NCBI GenBank assembly: GCA_022266195.1
Contig: WHVY01000004.1
Location: 5,535,501 to 5,599,500 of the forward strand
Reading direction: 5' to 3'
DNA length: 64,000 bases
Origin: Tetranychus cinnabarinus
Lineage: Eukaryota; Arthropoda; Arachnida; Trombidiformes; Tetranychidae
The stretch's first letter is position 1, and each line of letters begins with the position of its first letter. Of the stretch, positions 10,857 to 24,013 are shown one piece after another. A program made the position numbers and the translations under genes. The notes below the pieces were generated by a model. The model was given only the letters and a program-made list of their open reading frames with translations. It did not search any database and had not been told where the DNA came from.

Positions 10857-13800
10857 GTTAGTAGCTTTGCAATATTGAATTATAAAAAATAAACTCATAT
10901 TGGGTCAGAGATAAAGTTCTTGTGAGACAAAACCGCTCTGTTTAACTCAAAGGTTATGGAGTCAAAAAAGTTTCGAGTTTGAAAATTCAAAATACTGCAA
11001 TTTCAAAAAGTTTACAAAGAGAGTTTGAAAATGCTATTTGTTCTTCTCGCTCAAAAACTTCATTTAAATTCATGGATCTATTTTATTGACTATTTAATTT
11101 TTTGAGAAATTAAGTCTCTTAGTTGGCATGGAAAGTTCCAGTACTTGAGCGCGTGCATTTCGAAGCACGACATTAAAACATGGATTGAGCGTAAAAATGA
11201 TTGAGAATCCAATGTTTCTATTTTCATGAGAAAAGGAAAATTGCTTTGACTTTTGTTAGCTGAGCTTAACCAAGACAAATTTGTGACCCAGAAGGTGGAG
11301 GCTTTAAGTTGAGGGATAAAACAATGGTCAATGGTAATGTGAGTAAAGCGACAAAAGTAAAGTGTAATATGATTCTTGTCATTTGTTTGCTGTTATCCTT
11401 TAAACGAAAGATGTTTATGGTGATGATTATGATGATGGTAGTGTGCAAGATGAGGATAAGGATGGTGGTGATGAGGGAAAAGGTGAAAAGGGCTGTAAAG
11501 TTGATGTGTCTGTTGAAAGGGAATATGGGTTTTGAAAAGAAAGGTTGAATAGTGATGGATGCACTTGAATCTCATGTCAACTCAAGAGAACCCAAATGTA
11601 GCTCAAATTCAATGAGCGCACCAATACTTACTCAATTACCTTATTTTTATTCTTACTTGATCTTTTCTTACTTTTTATCTTTTCTCTTCTTTTGCTCATT
11701 TTTTCCGCCTCATTTTTCCCACTCACTTCCCATTACTCTCTCATCACTTACCATCACTATCATCTTTATGCTCATCTTGATATTCCTATTCCACCTCATC
11801 TTCTCTCTTATTTTTCTTTTTCACCTTAAATCATCTCATTTTTTTCTCTTCCCTTGAAAGCAAACCTTCTCCTCAGAATCAATGGTCTTTTCTCATTGAC
11901 CAGAAAAAAACCATTCAATCAACATCCATCTCAAGTTTATTACCTTGAGGCTGTAGCAGTTTCATCATTTTAACCGGTTAATACTTGTCTCTTTCATCAA
12001 TTCAATATTTTGAAGTGAAAAAAATGAAGATAATATGATGAAGGTATAATAAAAGAGAGAAATCTTTTTATTCAATCAAGCAACATTATTTTATCATTTT
12101 CAAAGTTGTTCCATTTTCTGCAAAATTTTTGTCCAACAAATCGACAATTTCTCATCCCTTTTCCCATCCTTTACTAGTTTCCATGTCATCATCATCTCTC
12201 TACGTGACTATGATGGGAATCACAAGTGACTAACTCTTCAAGTCAATTAGTTTTTGTTTTTTTAACAAGTCAACGAAATCGCAAAATGTTGATAAAAAAA
12301 CTCTTATTCAACCCGGTTGGTCGATTACGATCCTTGAAAAGCCTACAATAAAAGACAAAACAAAAACTCGAAAAGTTGTTTAAGATAAAAATGAAGTAAA
12401 CATTGATAAAACTTTACAGTCACTTGAGTCCATTACCAAAAGTGTTCAATGCTCTAGTCAAGTATCATTCGGAAATTTTCCTGTTCTTTAATTTCTGTTG
12501 AATTTTAATTGGAAAAACTTCAATTCCATGAATCGTAGGCTAAACTTATTGCATATCAATAAATCAACCGTTAACATGAAAAGATTTTCTCTGAAACACG
12601 GAAATCAAAAGTCGACTCGATCAAGAGTGATTAGCAGTTTCGTTCCTACAAGATAATGCTGACATCCAAATATTGAATCCTCATGAATTGCTGATGAGAA
12701 GAGAGATTTGCAAAGAATCGAGAAAAGAGTAAACATAAAAAAGGATTCAATTTTCCCTTTAAATCAATCCCAAGTTGTTAAACATTTGACCAAACTCCAA
12801 TCAACTGGCGATAAAATCACTATTTAAAGTGAGAAAAAAACTTTGAAATAGAACTTGAAAATTCAGGGAAATTCCACCATTCAGTTCATTAATACTTTTT
12901 TTCTCACCATTACAATCCAAAATGACCTCGGAATGCAAAACATTTTTTAGCAATTCAATCAATCAAGCAATTGACAGAAAAAAATATCAAATTCATTGCT
13001 CGTTCAAACTCAAGTTTCAACAACTTTTGCATGAAAAGAGTTCAAACTTAAACCTTCGAAATGTGGAAAATGGACGCAATGATTAAATTATCTGAGAAAG
13101 AAATTGAAACTTTCCATGTTTTCCATCGTCGTGCTAACAGTTATTTATCACTAAAAGAGTGAATCTCGCTTCTAAACTGGAAGCAATTATTTTATCATCA
13201 AAGTGAATCTTGAGAAACAATTATTTCGTTTTTATCGTTGAATCTCAAGAAACCTGAAAACTTAGCATTTAAAGGTTATCATTTATCTGAATATCAATGG
13301 AGCAAGGAAAACAATCTGAATAATTGTATCGATCAGTTTCACCTTAATGGATGAAACTATAATCAAGCTAATGAGCAATGAAAATTTATCGTCTTTTACT
13401 ATCCATCAATTACATTGGAAAATTATGTTAGTTAAGAAAAGAAGAAAATTCAACTTTTTAATTGAATTCAAACACCTAGACTGTCTGGTAAATAAGTTGA
13501 ACGAAACTCGAAAAGAAAGGGAGAAAAAATGATTATCTGAAACTGGCAATCATGACTGATTGAAATGCTATCTATTATCATGTAAGATCTTAATTTATCA
13601 GAAAAGGATAACAAAGTAGAAAATAAGATTGAAAGCTTTTTCGTTGCCTTTCGAGACAAAGGTGGAGTGAGGTTAGAAGAATTATTTTTTTCCCTTTTCT
13701 CTTTCATCTTTTTTCATCATCTTCAGCATTTTCATCATCATGTTAACTTGGAGTAGCAGACCAAGGAAATAGAGTCTTTGAGTAGAAGAAGAAGAAGAAA

Positions 13801-16800
13801 AAAGTTCATGGAAAGAGTTGATTCATATACAGATGAAAATTATCTTGATTCATGTTGGTTTTGGAATGATGAAGTTTGCAAAAGAAGGGAAAGCAGAAAA
13901 AAAATCTGATTTTTCATGAAGAGAAGAGAATAAAAAGCAACTTTTTCATTTTGCTCTTCTCTTTCATTCTCCATGAGAAGAGGAAGAAAGAAAATGATAA
14001 ACATGATGTCGAATGAAACCTTTTCCTGAAAGCTCACTTTTCCCTCTTATTTCCAACTCAAAAGTATACTTTGAATGAAGTAAAAAACAAAGGCTTGAGG
14101 CTTGAAAAGTTCAAACAAATTTTCTTCTTACCATTTCCATCAACTTATTCAAGTGTATTTACTTCATCTGGTCATGTTTTATTTTTATCTGTTTCATATC
14201 ATCATATTATCTTATTATTTGAGTTGAAAAGTAAAACACACGAAGAAAAGCATGTATTATTAATAACAACAAGGATAATGTTTTATCATATTTTAAGAAG
14301 GAAAAGAAAAAATGACTTGAAGAGAAAAATTTTTCAACCAATTTTTCGTTTCACTTTACCATTCTTTTTGGCATCAGAAACAATTGCATTTTAATATTTA
14401 CCCTTTCAAATTGAAAAGTCTGTGTACCATGTATTACATGGAATGCTTTCATCATTTCTATTAATTAACTTGTGTTGGTTTAGCAGCTGTGGAAAGAGTA
14501 ACATTTCTGCTCAGAATTGAGTTTTTCATAAAAGTCGATTGTTTCAGTTGATTTGGAAGATTTAGCTGAAAGAAGGATAACAGAAATTGTTTTATCAACA
14601 TTATTAGCAGTAGTAAAATAATAATATCTGATAATAAAATAAAGTTCAATATTATCTTGAAATGATTCCCAGATCATCTTTATTTATCCTGTTAAGGTTA
14701 TTATCATTATGATGATGTGTACTATTTAATGTATACCTTGAGTTAAGCTGTTGGTAACTCAAAGTTTCATCTTTTTTTCCTTCTCGTCCCAAGACTAGTT
14801 GTGTATTCCAAAAGAGTTGAAATGATTTCATTTGCTCTCTTTTTATTCTCATCATTTTCTTGCCAATTTTCTTCGTTTTTTCAATTTTTGTCTCACCTTT
14901 TCTCACCATCTTCTTTAGAGACATCTTCAACTCGAGTCACCTCGGCTCATATTATCACTTTGAATTCTTACTCCCAGCTTCCCCTCCCAGTTCTATCTCT
15001 GTTCTCACTCCCAGACTTTACTCCCAGTTTTGCTCGCAATTCTTGCTTCTAATTCTTACTCCATAATCTCACTCCCAGCTTCACCCTCTGTTCTCACTCC
15101 CAGTTCTTTACTGCAAATCTTATTTCTATTTCTTTGCTCCACGTTTGCCCTCCCAGTTATCAATCCCAATTTTCCCTCCAAGTATTTTTTCAAGTCTTGC
15201 CTCTCAGCAATTCCTATGAGATATCGGCAGGGGTCGAACTCGAAAACTGTGTTTATCAAGATGGCAAAAAATGCATATCTCAATGTCTATTATTATTTCT
15301 GTTATTGTTTTTCTTTTCCTTATTTAGAATAACTTTTTTCTTTCAACATTTTGTTTTTTTTACTCAACTCTAATATAAACTTTGCACATTTCTTTTTTCC
15401 TTCTCCCAACACTCTTTACTCATCATCAATATCTTCTTGTTTCAGGGTTCAATGATTGAAAACTCTTTTTCTCTTCTCCCTTAACCATTTCATCCTGTAG
15501 AATAGACTTGAATCATATTTTGCTTGAGATTGATGATGAAAAACTTTTGTTACCTTGTTAATATTGTCGCTCATTTTCAACTCTCTCAACCATAAAACTG
15601 TAAACTTGCTCCATCATTATCATTTTCATTTTTATCTTCACATTCTCAATTCCTTTTCCATGGTTTCCTCCTCATCATCAATCTCGCAACCTTTTCATCC
15701 TCTCATTGTCTTTATCAACATCTGATTAGATTAATGGTGAATAGCAACTGTAAAATGAAATGGTTCAACGGAACAAACAAGCAAAAAGTAAAAGCAGGGA
15801 AAAAAGTAGCTTAAGTAAGATTGCAATGAAAAGTAAGACAGTGAAGAGCAAAAAAAGCTACAACTTTTTTTTCGTACAATAATCTTTTCCAATGCCTAAT
15901 AACTTGCAATTTTGCGAATCACAACAATATCAGTGAATGAAGAAGGGAAGGAAATAATGTTAATAATGTTTACCATGATGATGAATGCAAAAGTTGAAGA
16001 AGAAATTAAATTGCTTGTATCGAAGTTCAACTTTAAATCAGTTGAACGATTCCAAAACGTTTGACTATCAAAATGTACATACATTAAGAGTGATACAAAA
16101 AGAGGGTGAAAAAAGTAAAATGTAAATTACATTTGATGTGAGAAGCAATGAACAGAGTAAATATGCAAAAAGTTTTACTCAATCAGTTGAAATGATAAGT
16201 CGCGAAATTATCTTGATAATTGCAAAAAATTGACTCGAAAAAGTCGAAAGTTGAAACATTTTTTTTTATATTCTTCGACTTTTTGTCCCTTGTTTGTTGC
16301 TATTTCATTATGTAAAAGCTTTCCAACTTTCATTCAATATACATAAGTATTTATATTGCTTTTACTCACTTTTTTCGACTGTGTTTAACTCTTTTCATCT
16401 TGCAAGTTTAACTTCTTTCAATTTTTTTTCTTCTTCTTCTCTTGACTTTACCTAAACCATGATTTTCATTCCAATGATATTATTGTGATGGGAAAAAAGG
16501 AAGAGAAAGCAGGACGAAAAAGAGGAAGAAAATTAACCAAGCGAATAAAATATTCTCGTTGCAATTTAACCTTCAAATCATTTTCTCCTCATTAAATATT
16601 ACAGTCAATTTCAACTGGAAACTGAGCATTAACAAAACTCACTGTCACTTAGTTTTATCCTGCTATTCAGCAGTTTACTTTCTCTTCAAAATTTTACATC
16701 TTTACATCAACACTTCGCTAGATTAAACTTGAATACATCAAGATTGCTCATCAAAACTCGAACAGGAAAAAAGAGTAAAACAAGGCAAACAACGGATAAG

Positions 16801-16955
16801 TTATTATAAAACAAATGATAATGGGAATAATAATGATAAAATTGAGCTGATGAAATAACGAGAAGATACAGGAATAGCAAAAGAGAAATAAAAGTAGACA
16901 TTTTTCATTGACACAAATGTTTAATTTAAATTTGCTTTTGTTCTTTTTTATTCAG
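10857..16955 (+). other. NCKX intron, mostly simple sequence
   Basis: A 6.1-kb intron. It contains long Ser/Phe/Leu-coding pyrimidine tracts (11640-11860), GAAGAAG runs (13780-13800) and the CTCCCAG array at 14968-15240. I see no exon with recognisable protein similarity and no RNA gene. Confidence 0.6.
14968..15240. repeat. Degenerate CTCACTCCCAG short tandem repeat
   Basis: The phrase (T/C)TCACTCCCAG or TTACTCCCAG recurs about ten times with variable 10-30 bp spacers, interspersed with TTCTTGCT-type words. The same core is also found alone at 38338 and inside two small palindromes at 34438 and 61201. The protein frames across this stretch are artefacts of the repeat. Confidence 0.65.
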
Positions 16956-17208
16956 ATTACCTTTACCCTGGTTTCTCTATACTCTATTCAAAGGCTCGGT
17001 CAAGGTAAACTCAAGTGGAATGGTTTGCTCCATTTTAATTCTCTTCATGATGCTTCTTTTTCTAATCATCATTATCCCGGCTTTCCGTTGGAGACTCAAC
17101 TTTGGACTGGCAAGTGTCATGTTTGCTCTATACTGGGCATTCATTGCAGTCTCACTTTTACTAGAGTATGGCGTCATCAAATGTGCTGATCTCATGAGCT
17201 TCCTTTAA
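16956..17208 (+). CDS. NCKX (SLC24) exchanger, C-terminal exon
   Basis: This is the terminal exon, beginning after TTTATTCAG|ATTACC. The first base completes the split Gly codon from the previous exon, giving continuous VGLPLPWFLYTL. It encodes the last membrane segments: SSGMVCSILILFMMLLFLII, then FALYWAFIAVSLLLEYGVIK, and ends CADLMSFL with a TAA at 17206-17208. The last segments and the C-terminal IKC motif follow the family pattern, and the short cytoplasmic tail is normal. With the exons at 3133, 5800 and 10600 it forms the C-terminal half of an apparently intact gene. No close consensus poly(A) signal follows within the first few hundred bases. Confidence 0.93.
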
Positions 17209-17254
17209 TTATGAACAAACTAATGTAAACTCACGTACAGATCATAATGTAAAG

Positions 17255-17524
17255 CCATAGTCAACCTAAAAGGTTGACCCAAGCTCCACTAAAAAAGTCT
17301 TTGCACCGAGCTCATATCCAGTTAAAATATACTCTAAAAGATCTCATGTGCAACCTGAAGGGCTGACCCAAGCTGCACTGGCAAAAGTCTCCACACTGTA
17401 ACCTCATCATTCAACTTTGCACTAAGCTTGCAACTCTTGATTCATGAAATCAATTGTGCTTTTCTGGTTAACATAGACTCTCATGCTCAACCTAAGAGGA
17501 TGTGTCCCAACAGCATTAGCAAAT
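17255..17524 (+). repeat. Triplicated ~45-bp repeat in the NCKX 3' flank/UTR
   Basis: Three related units start near 17255, 17343 and 17479. The shared pattern is a CTCATG-like start, then CAACCT, AAGRGG, TGACCCAAGC, GCACT and GCAAA, with the best agreement between the first two (TTGACCCAAGCTCCACT against CTGACCCAAGCTGCACT). Spacing is 88 and about 136 bp. They lie 50-320 bp after the exchanger stop codon and so are probably in its 3' UTR. Confidence 0.6.
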
Positions 17525-19498
17525 ATGTTTTCCCTGGAAGTATATTTTTAACCTGGAATCGCCTTTTTGTTGTCAAACTTATCATTTTTAATAATGTTGC
17601 ATTTTTGTTATACTTTTGTCAACCCAAATTCATCATTAAACCATAAAGCATCATACAGTTATTGGCAAAGTAAAATGCGAATTGTAACTATTTTTGAAGT
17701 TTACAAAGAATTATCAACATCATCACAATTAGACAACGAATGCATTCTTATGCTTCCTTATTTATCATCATTAACCATCATCTACCATTTTGAACTCAAC
17801 ATTATCCACTCAAAATTTGTAACCCTGCAACATTTACGTTTCAGCTTTTCTTTTATTTTTTCCTTCTCTTTCTCTTCTCGTTTCACCCTGTCTTCATTTC
17901 TTTCACTTGACACTTTGTCTTTCACCCAATCTAATCATTTGTCATTCTCATCTCTTCATCTTACATATTTTTCTCCTCACTTTTCCCTCTCTTCCATTTA
18001 TCCTTTTTGTTCGTTTTCCTCTTCTTCTTTTTCCTTCTTTCCTCACTTTATCCATTGTAATAATACTTGTGCACTTTTACTTGCTCTATTTGTATACAAC
18101 TTTTTTGTTCGCATCATCATTCATCATGCAACCTTTGCTTTTCCCATCACAAGTTTACAATAAGTTGGAAATAAAATTCATGATTGAAACAATTGATCAG
18201 TTTCAATATTTTTTCTGCTCATTTGCCAATTCTCACTTAACGTAAGTGCACCCAAGTTGAAAGAAAGACTTGGAAAAATGGAAAATTTTTGCTTCTATTT
18301 TCAGTGTTTTGTAAATTTATTCTTGATTTAATTTAATATTCTCAGCTAATCAACACATTAAAACATAATTTTCACTTTGTATCTTTAGTGTAATTAGGCT
18401 CGCTTGTTCAAGCTGCACTTAATTGTTTATTGAACATCTTTTTCCAGAACAGAATAAAAAAGTGAAGTTTAAGCAACATTTTAAACATCGAGTCAAATTT
18501 AAATTATGCTTTACATGATGAGACATAATTTCTCGTCTGACAAATCGAGGAGACATTTTCCTAGTCATTTTTAATTTTCATGTCAAGATGATAATTGTAG
18601 TAATAGTTGACTCGACAGTTTACCTTTCACTTTAAATCATCTTTGATGACCTAACAATATTCAGGCAACTTGCCATTCATTTTATTTTTTTGTTCTTTTT
18701 TCCATGATTCTATTAATAACCTAGGAGTATCATCATTTTCATGATTAAATATCACAACCCAAATCATTCACATAAAGCTAGCCAATTATCTCATCACAAT
18801 GATAAGTTGAACATTAATGTTGTGAACATAAAGACAGTTAACACGATTCAACAGGAAACATTAGCATTTCCAATACAAAGGCTACCAAATGTTCAAAAAA
18901 TAGCAAAAGATTTACTAACCTTAAAAACGACACAAAACACACAAAAATGATCATGAAATACTCACAAAATTAAAGCTCAGAGTGTGGCAAAATAACCATT
19001 CACACGTAACCGTTAGTAACTTTTTTAAATGCCTCTGATATTGAATGTTTTATCAAATTTAAATATCTTCATACTCAATGCAGTAACGAGACTTGGGATT
19101 AAAAATAACCCTTGTCAGTTCATTAATTGCAATATTGGATAGCCTAAAGATTATGCCTCTAAATTCACTAGAGCAGCTTTTACCGAAACTTTCTGCTTAA
19201 TCTTATTTTTTCATGTTGAAATAAAGATAGATTTCATCGAATTGTTGCCTATCGTTCGTTGTTGTGAAAACAACAACGAATTAACTTTGTTACTTTTGGA
19301 AAATGAAGTGCTGATTTGCGCTTCGCAAACAGCTTTGAACTATTTTTATCGTACGAAATACAAACCTTTGTTGGTCTTTTAATTTCTCATATTACGAAAT
19401 TATCCAATTTTTTATTAAGCTGCTTTCGAAGTGATTCAATCGTTTTGAGTAAAAACCTTACAATTACAGCTCTATGGACGCAAAATTCTGTACCATGA

Positions 19499-19801
19499 AA
19501 ATTAAGGGAGCGGGAACTCACAGTTATACTTTCAAATTCACAAAAATACTTTACTTCTACCGTGGCTCTACTGAGAAAAGAGGCTGAAGGAGCTTCGAGT
19601 ATTGACTTATAGATATGCTTGTTTTAGGTTGCTCTTTACTCTAACACGGCAGTCAAGGCTCCTGCATTAAAATATTTTATCGACATCATAAAATTGTATG
19701 AAGAAACTAATCAAATTGGAAAGTTGGTAATGAAAATGAACAACCCTACAACTGGTCAGCATTTAGGTTTCAAAATTATAAGAAAAATATCGAGTTTCTA
19801 A
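19499..19801 (+). pseudogene. Unidentified broken protein-coding segment
   Basis: A plus-strand frame reads KLRERELTVILSNSQKYF and then STVALLRKEAEGASSIDL before a TAG at 19610. Eighteen bases later, in the same frame after a second TAG, it continues VALYSNTAVKAPALKYF, IDIIKLYEETNQIGKL and MKMNNPTTGQHLGFKII to a stop at 19801. Composition is typical of a helical globular protein and unlike the surrounding low-complexity frames. The stretch between the stops is too short for an intron. I read it as a pseudogene fragment of a protein I cannot name. Confidence 0.4.
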
Positions 19802-22312
19802 ACAGCAAGCTTAATTTTAATCAATTAAATCCGCAATAATCATTTATTGGTAGTAAAACAAGTTATTTAATTTTAATTACAAAGAAAATAAATTGATTCC
19901 AAGTTGAACTGCCTCATTAAAAATGCCAAAGCTGGTTTTCATTAATGAAAAATAGTTGAACCTGGAAATATTAAATAATAACTTGAAAAACTTAATGAAA
20001 GGCTCCATGAAAATGAGCTGAAAGGAATTCAAATTTTTAGTACTTTCCATCCCACAATGTTATTACCTTAATGAATGAAAAGTTTCCTAGCAAGTCTACC
20101 ATCCTGCTCAGCTGGTGAAATTCAATATTGTTTAAGCTTTATTGTGTTCATTGAAAATCAAAATGTTGTTATTACAATAAGATAAGCTCATGGTATGATT
20201 TTTGACACCAAGTTTGATATAATATCATTCTTGTTTTGGTGCATATTCAGCTTTGAAAGGTAATTAAAATCGATAATGTAGTTTATCCTTATTAGCTTTG
20301 ATGCATCAATTAAGTTGAGGAAAAGGGGTGAAGGAAAAAAATGAAAAAAAACAAAAGTTTCACTCTTCTACAGATTAATTGTGATTAAAGTTTACTCTTG
20401 TTCATCAAGTTTATTATTTTAACCGAAAACTCATAATCATTATCATGGATGGAGAAAAGTTTATCATGGTGAAAGATGAATAGACAACATTTTATTTTCC
20501 CCTGAATACTCATAATCCAATTAGACTAATCGTTGTACTTTTAATGTTCAATGAAAGTTAAAAATTGTTGATGCATTTAATTGCTCACATGAATTATGAT
20601 TTAGTGGTAATGAAAAGAAGAAACAAAACTAAGAGAAAAAATTAATGAAAACTTTCAACAATGTTTCAATTTTAATTGAAATATTATCTTCTGTCAGCAA
20701 TTTGTTCACCAGGCTCACGCAAAGATTCAAAAATTTCGAGCCATAACAAGCACTCAAGTCACTTTGAATCAACAGTAACATCATTCAAGTCTTATTGATA
20801 TCGATATGCAGGACTTCTCAAACAATAGATTCTGAAAGTTAATTAATCAAAAATAACTTGGCTGATCTTCAGGTCATAGCAGTAATCCCGTTTGGTGCAC
20901 AAATAAAACTTATACACTTATGTACTTGAAACTGTTTTAGAGAAAAGTCAAAATCGGAAATAAATCAGAATACTTTTTTGCGAGATTGCCTTTCGATCTT
21001 CAAGATTCTTGAAAAACTAGCGGACTAACAATCAATAATGAAGCCATTCTTTCAACCTTATACGAAGCTCTTTCTGGACAGAAAGTATCAGAGTATAAAG
21101 ACCATCAAAAAAGTCACCCAACATTATTCAAGTGTGTCGGTTGGTCAATGAAGGTTTCATTTTGTGCTTGAAGATGATTCCCGTCTTGAAGAGAAGATTT
21201 TGTTTGGTTTTTGTTTCCAATCGATACTTTACTTTAAACGAAAAATGATAATGATTAGTTAATTGTTTAACAAGTTGCCATCAAAGAGGCTGGTTAAATC
21301 ACATCTCAAGAGGAAATGATCAATTACCATAAATTAAACTGCCTAAAATGAAAGAAAAGGTTTTTTATTCTTTTTTTCCTTTTCTCTTGAAACTTTCATC
21401 TGCACCATATTTAACATGATCATTATCATTTTCTTCATCTTCATCCATCAAACAATCATCAACTCTCATTGACTGTCAAACTTAATGTAAACCAATTGTC
21501 TACAAACCATTAATTGCTTTCAACACTGAATAATAAACAAGTCGAATGAATAATAACAGAAGATATTTTTATTTAGTCATCTTTTTTGTCTTTCAATTTA
21601 AAATTTCCATTTCACATTTGCTTTCATGATGCATTTCAATCATGAAATCTTTTTGCTTTTCCATCATAAACTTTACAAGCTCAATAAGAATTGAAGTTTG
21701 CAGTTTGAACGCGAAACAAGAGAAAGAAAGAAAAACCATAAACTTGAGTCCAAATGAGTCGATTTTTTGGTCAAAATTTTTTTCCACTTTTGTGTGTTTC
21801 TCATTTTTCGTAGTCATTAGAGATGAAACGAGCAAACTGACGATAATGAAAGTAATGCAGTTTCTTAATGAAGTTGATGATGGCGATGATTACAGGGTGA
21901 ATCATGATGAATGATTTTCTTTCAAAATTGATCGATGTATGAAGAGGGAAAATAGATGGTTAAAGGTGAGTAAAGAAGAAAATTGTTTTTTTTTCTTTTT
22001 CCAAGTCGAGTATTGTTCTGCCAGAATCGTTTCACTTTAGTTTGCTTTCCATTTCATCAGTTATCGTCAGTTAATATGTACATTTTGTATTCAGGGAATC
22101 GTTACAAAAGAAGACACAAAATAATTTCTCTTTTTTTTATTCGCTTTCTTCGTCTCACCTGGAAGAGTTGCTTTCATGGCAATTGTGGGCACATTTTTTG
22201 TTGAGTTGTATCTTTACATGATTGTTGGTTGATGAATGTTGAACGAAAAATGTGCTTCTCCAAAAATTAAACGCTTTTTATTACTATTTTGCCGTTGAGT
22301 TGAGATTGGTTA

Positions 22313-22729
22313 TCATCGAATTGATTGAAAGTCTTTGACAAAACATAACCAAGCGGGAAGACAAAAGGCAAGGCAACAAGTTCTTATAAGTAAAGGTAGA
22401 AAAGTTGATAGAGAAATATCATTGCCAAAGTGAATTATGGATTGATGATAAGTTGATATAAATTGTGAGGTAAATAGATTGAATAGTGTCAATGAGGGTG
22501 AACTGTTGATTAAACTTTCTGCACTTCTTTTACCATGTTGCATGGCAGCCGGTTGACCACCATTGTTGAGCACATGAACGGCAATGTGAGCTGAATCAGC
22601 ATTGGATGGGACACAACTGTAGTTACCTGAATCACTGGGAGTTGCTTTGTTTATTGTTAATACCGAAATGGCTTGAGCTCGCTTCTCCAATTGTACCTTA
22701 ATCTTACGAGGTGAGTTATAATTGATTAC
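22313..22729 (-). CDS. dpr: Dpr-like Ig protein, exon 4 (end of Ig2 and C-terminus)
   Basis: Final exon of a Dpr-family neuronal surface protein. It starts after TTTTTCCAG|GTAATC in phase 0 and completes the second Ig domain: AISVLTINKATPSDSGNYSC supplies the DSGxYxC strand-F signature with its disulfide Cys. VHVLNNGGQPAAMQHG follows; the AAMQH motif after Ig2 is characteristic of Dpr proteins. The tail ends in a hydrophobic stretch, FLPLLIRTCCLAFCLPAWLC, then FVKDFQSIR and a stop. That tail could be a membrane anchor or a GPI-addition signal. In Drosophila the Dpr proteins bind DIP-family partners at synapses; the family assignment is firm, the orthology to a particular dpr is not determined. 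Confidence 0.93.
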   Translation of the reverse strand, partial: VINYNSPRKIKVQLEKRAQAISVLTINKATPSDSGNYSCVPSNADSAHIAVHVLNNGGQPAAMQHGKRSAESLINSSPSLTLFNLFTSQFISTYHQSIIHFGNDISLSTFLPLLIRTCCLAFCLPAWLCFVKDFQSIR

Positions 22730-22814
22730 CTGGAAAAAGTGAGAAAAGAATAGAAAATATTTGAAAAGAAGTTCATTGAAACGAGAAAAAATAGAAAATC
22801 AAAGTTCTACTTAC

Positions 22815-22942
22815 TTCACCATTGTGATACCAGAATATAAAATCAGGTGGACCTGGAGCACCGTCGACTAGACAGGTTAAGTTAAGTGTACTATCACTGT
22901 TAAAATAAATTGTTGGACTTCCGATTATTTTGGCTTGTGAAA
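22815..22942 (-). CDS. dpr: Dpr-like Ig protein, exon 3 (first half of Ig2)
   Basis: Short exon between acceptor GTCGACAG|TTTCAC (phase 1) and donor GGTGAA|GTAAGT (phase 0). It encodes VSQAKIIGSPTIYFNSDST, the Ig2 strand-B Cys in LNLTCLVDGAP, and the Trp core IFWYHNGE. Pairing of this Cys with the Cys of GNYSC in exon 4 gives the canonical Ig disulfide. Splitting an Ig domain after the strand-C Trp (W-x-H-N-G) agrees with the general Dpr pattern IFWY.. . Confidence 0.92.
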
Positions 22943-24013
22943 CTGTCGAGAATGAAGCGAAAATAAAAAAGAAAGTTAGAGTTGAAAACTTTTCAAGCGA
23001 AAGCAACACTTGATCAATTTAGTTTTGCATTGACACAAAGTCTTGAGAGGAATGCGATCATTTTTCGAAACACAATTAGACATTTGGTGGTAAATAAAAC
23101 ACATTGAGACAGTGATTTAGACTAGCTTTTTATGAACTCTTATTATTTAATAACAATGGAAATTCCCTCGAACTAAAAACGTTTCCAGTGTTGTAAATCA
23201 CTGAGAACTTGATCATTGAGAAGAAGCGAAAATGTATTTTTAAATCGTTTCAAGTTTCTTGTTAAAATGCGGTTTTGAGGCACATAAACGAATTTAATGT
23301 TTGAAAATAAAAACATCAACTGATTCCATTAAATTGTTAGCTTACACGAACCTTGCTCAAGGCTCTTTTACTATTGATTATAAACTTTCAGACTGATTCT
23401 TATTACATCATTTTCCGACTCTTGTCTAGAACTAATAAACTTCTTGAATCTTTTATTCAATTCCTTTCCATGCACTTCAATATCAATTGGCAAATCTTTT
23501 TTAATGTAAAGAGACTATTTTATTGTATAGAAAGTAATTTCATCAAATGTCAAAACTTTCGAAATGCTTCAATTCGAATCTCAAATGTTTCCGGAAAAAC
23601 TCGAGTTTTGATGCTAAAATACTTTTCGACAAGTTATATTTTCCAATCAATCATACTTTTTAATCGATAATCACTGGCTAGACAAAGATTAAAATCATCA
23701 CGTAATTGAAGTAAAAAACAATAAAACGACATGTTCAATGTTTTATTGAATTTTGGGAGACAAATTGGAAAGTTCATCAAGACGAAAATTACTGTCAAAC
23801 CAACAATTACTCAATGCAAAATCAATTTTTCGTTTCAATTAACAAGCAGCTAATCGATAATTGGCAATCTCCATATTACTTGACAACCATTTTGCCAGTT
23901 ATAGTTTGGCCACAAAAAAATGCGATTCAATTGATCATTTGTTCATTATTGGCTTTGTACACTTTGATTGGTTCCTTTGTTAATCCTGAATAGTCTGGTT
24001 AATGGCAACTTAC

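Larger units (their letters stand above)
17209..22312. other. Region between the convergent NCKX and dpr 3' ends
   Basis: A 5.1-kb interval between the NCKX stop (+) and the dpr stop (-). It holds the triplicated 3'-flank repeat (17255-17524), a pyrimidine-rich low-complexity stretch (17840-18060), a short perfect hairpin (TTCGTTGTTGT/ACAACAACGAA near 19255-19280) and an unidentified broken reading frame (19499-19801). The remainder is plain AT-rich DNA in which I see nothing. Confidence 0.6.

Noticed and set aside
17567..18163. 198-codon plus-strand open frame
   Set aside because: It is dominated by Ser, Phe and Leu from pyrimidine-rich low-complexity DNA, with no recognisable domain.
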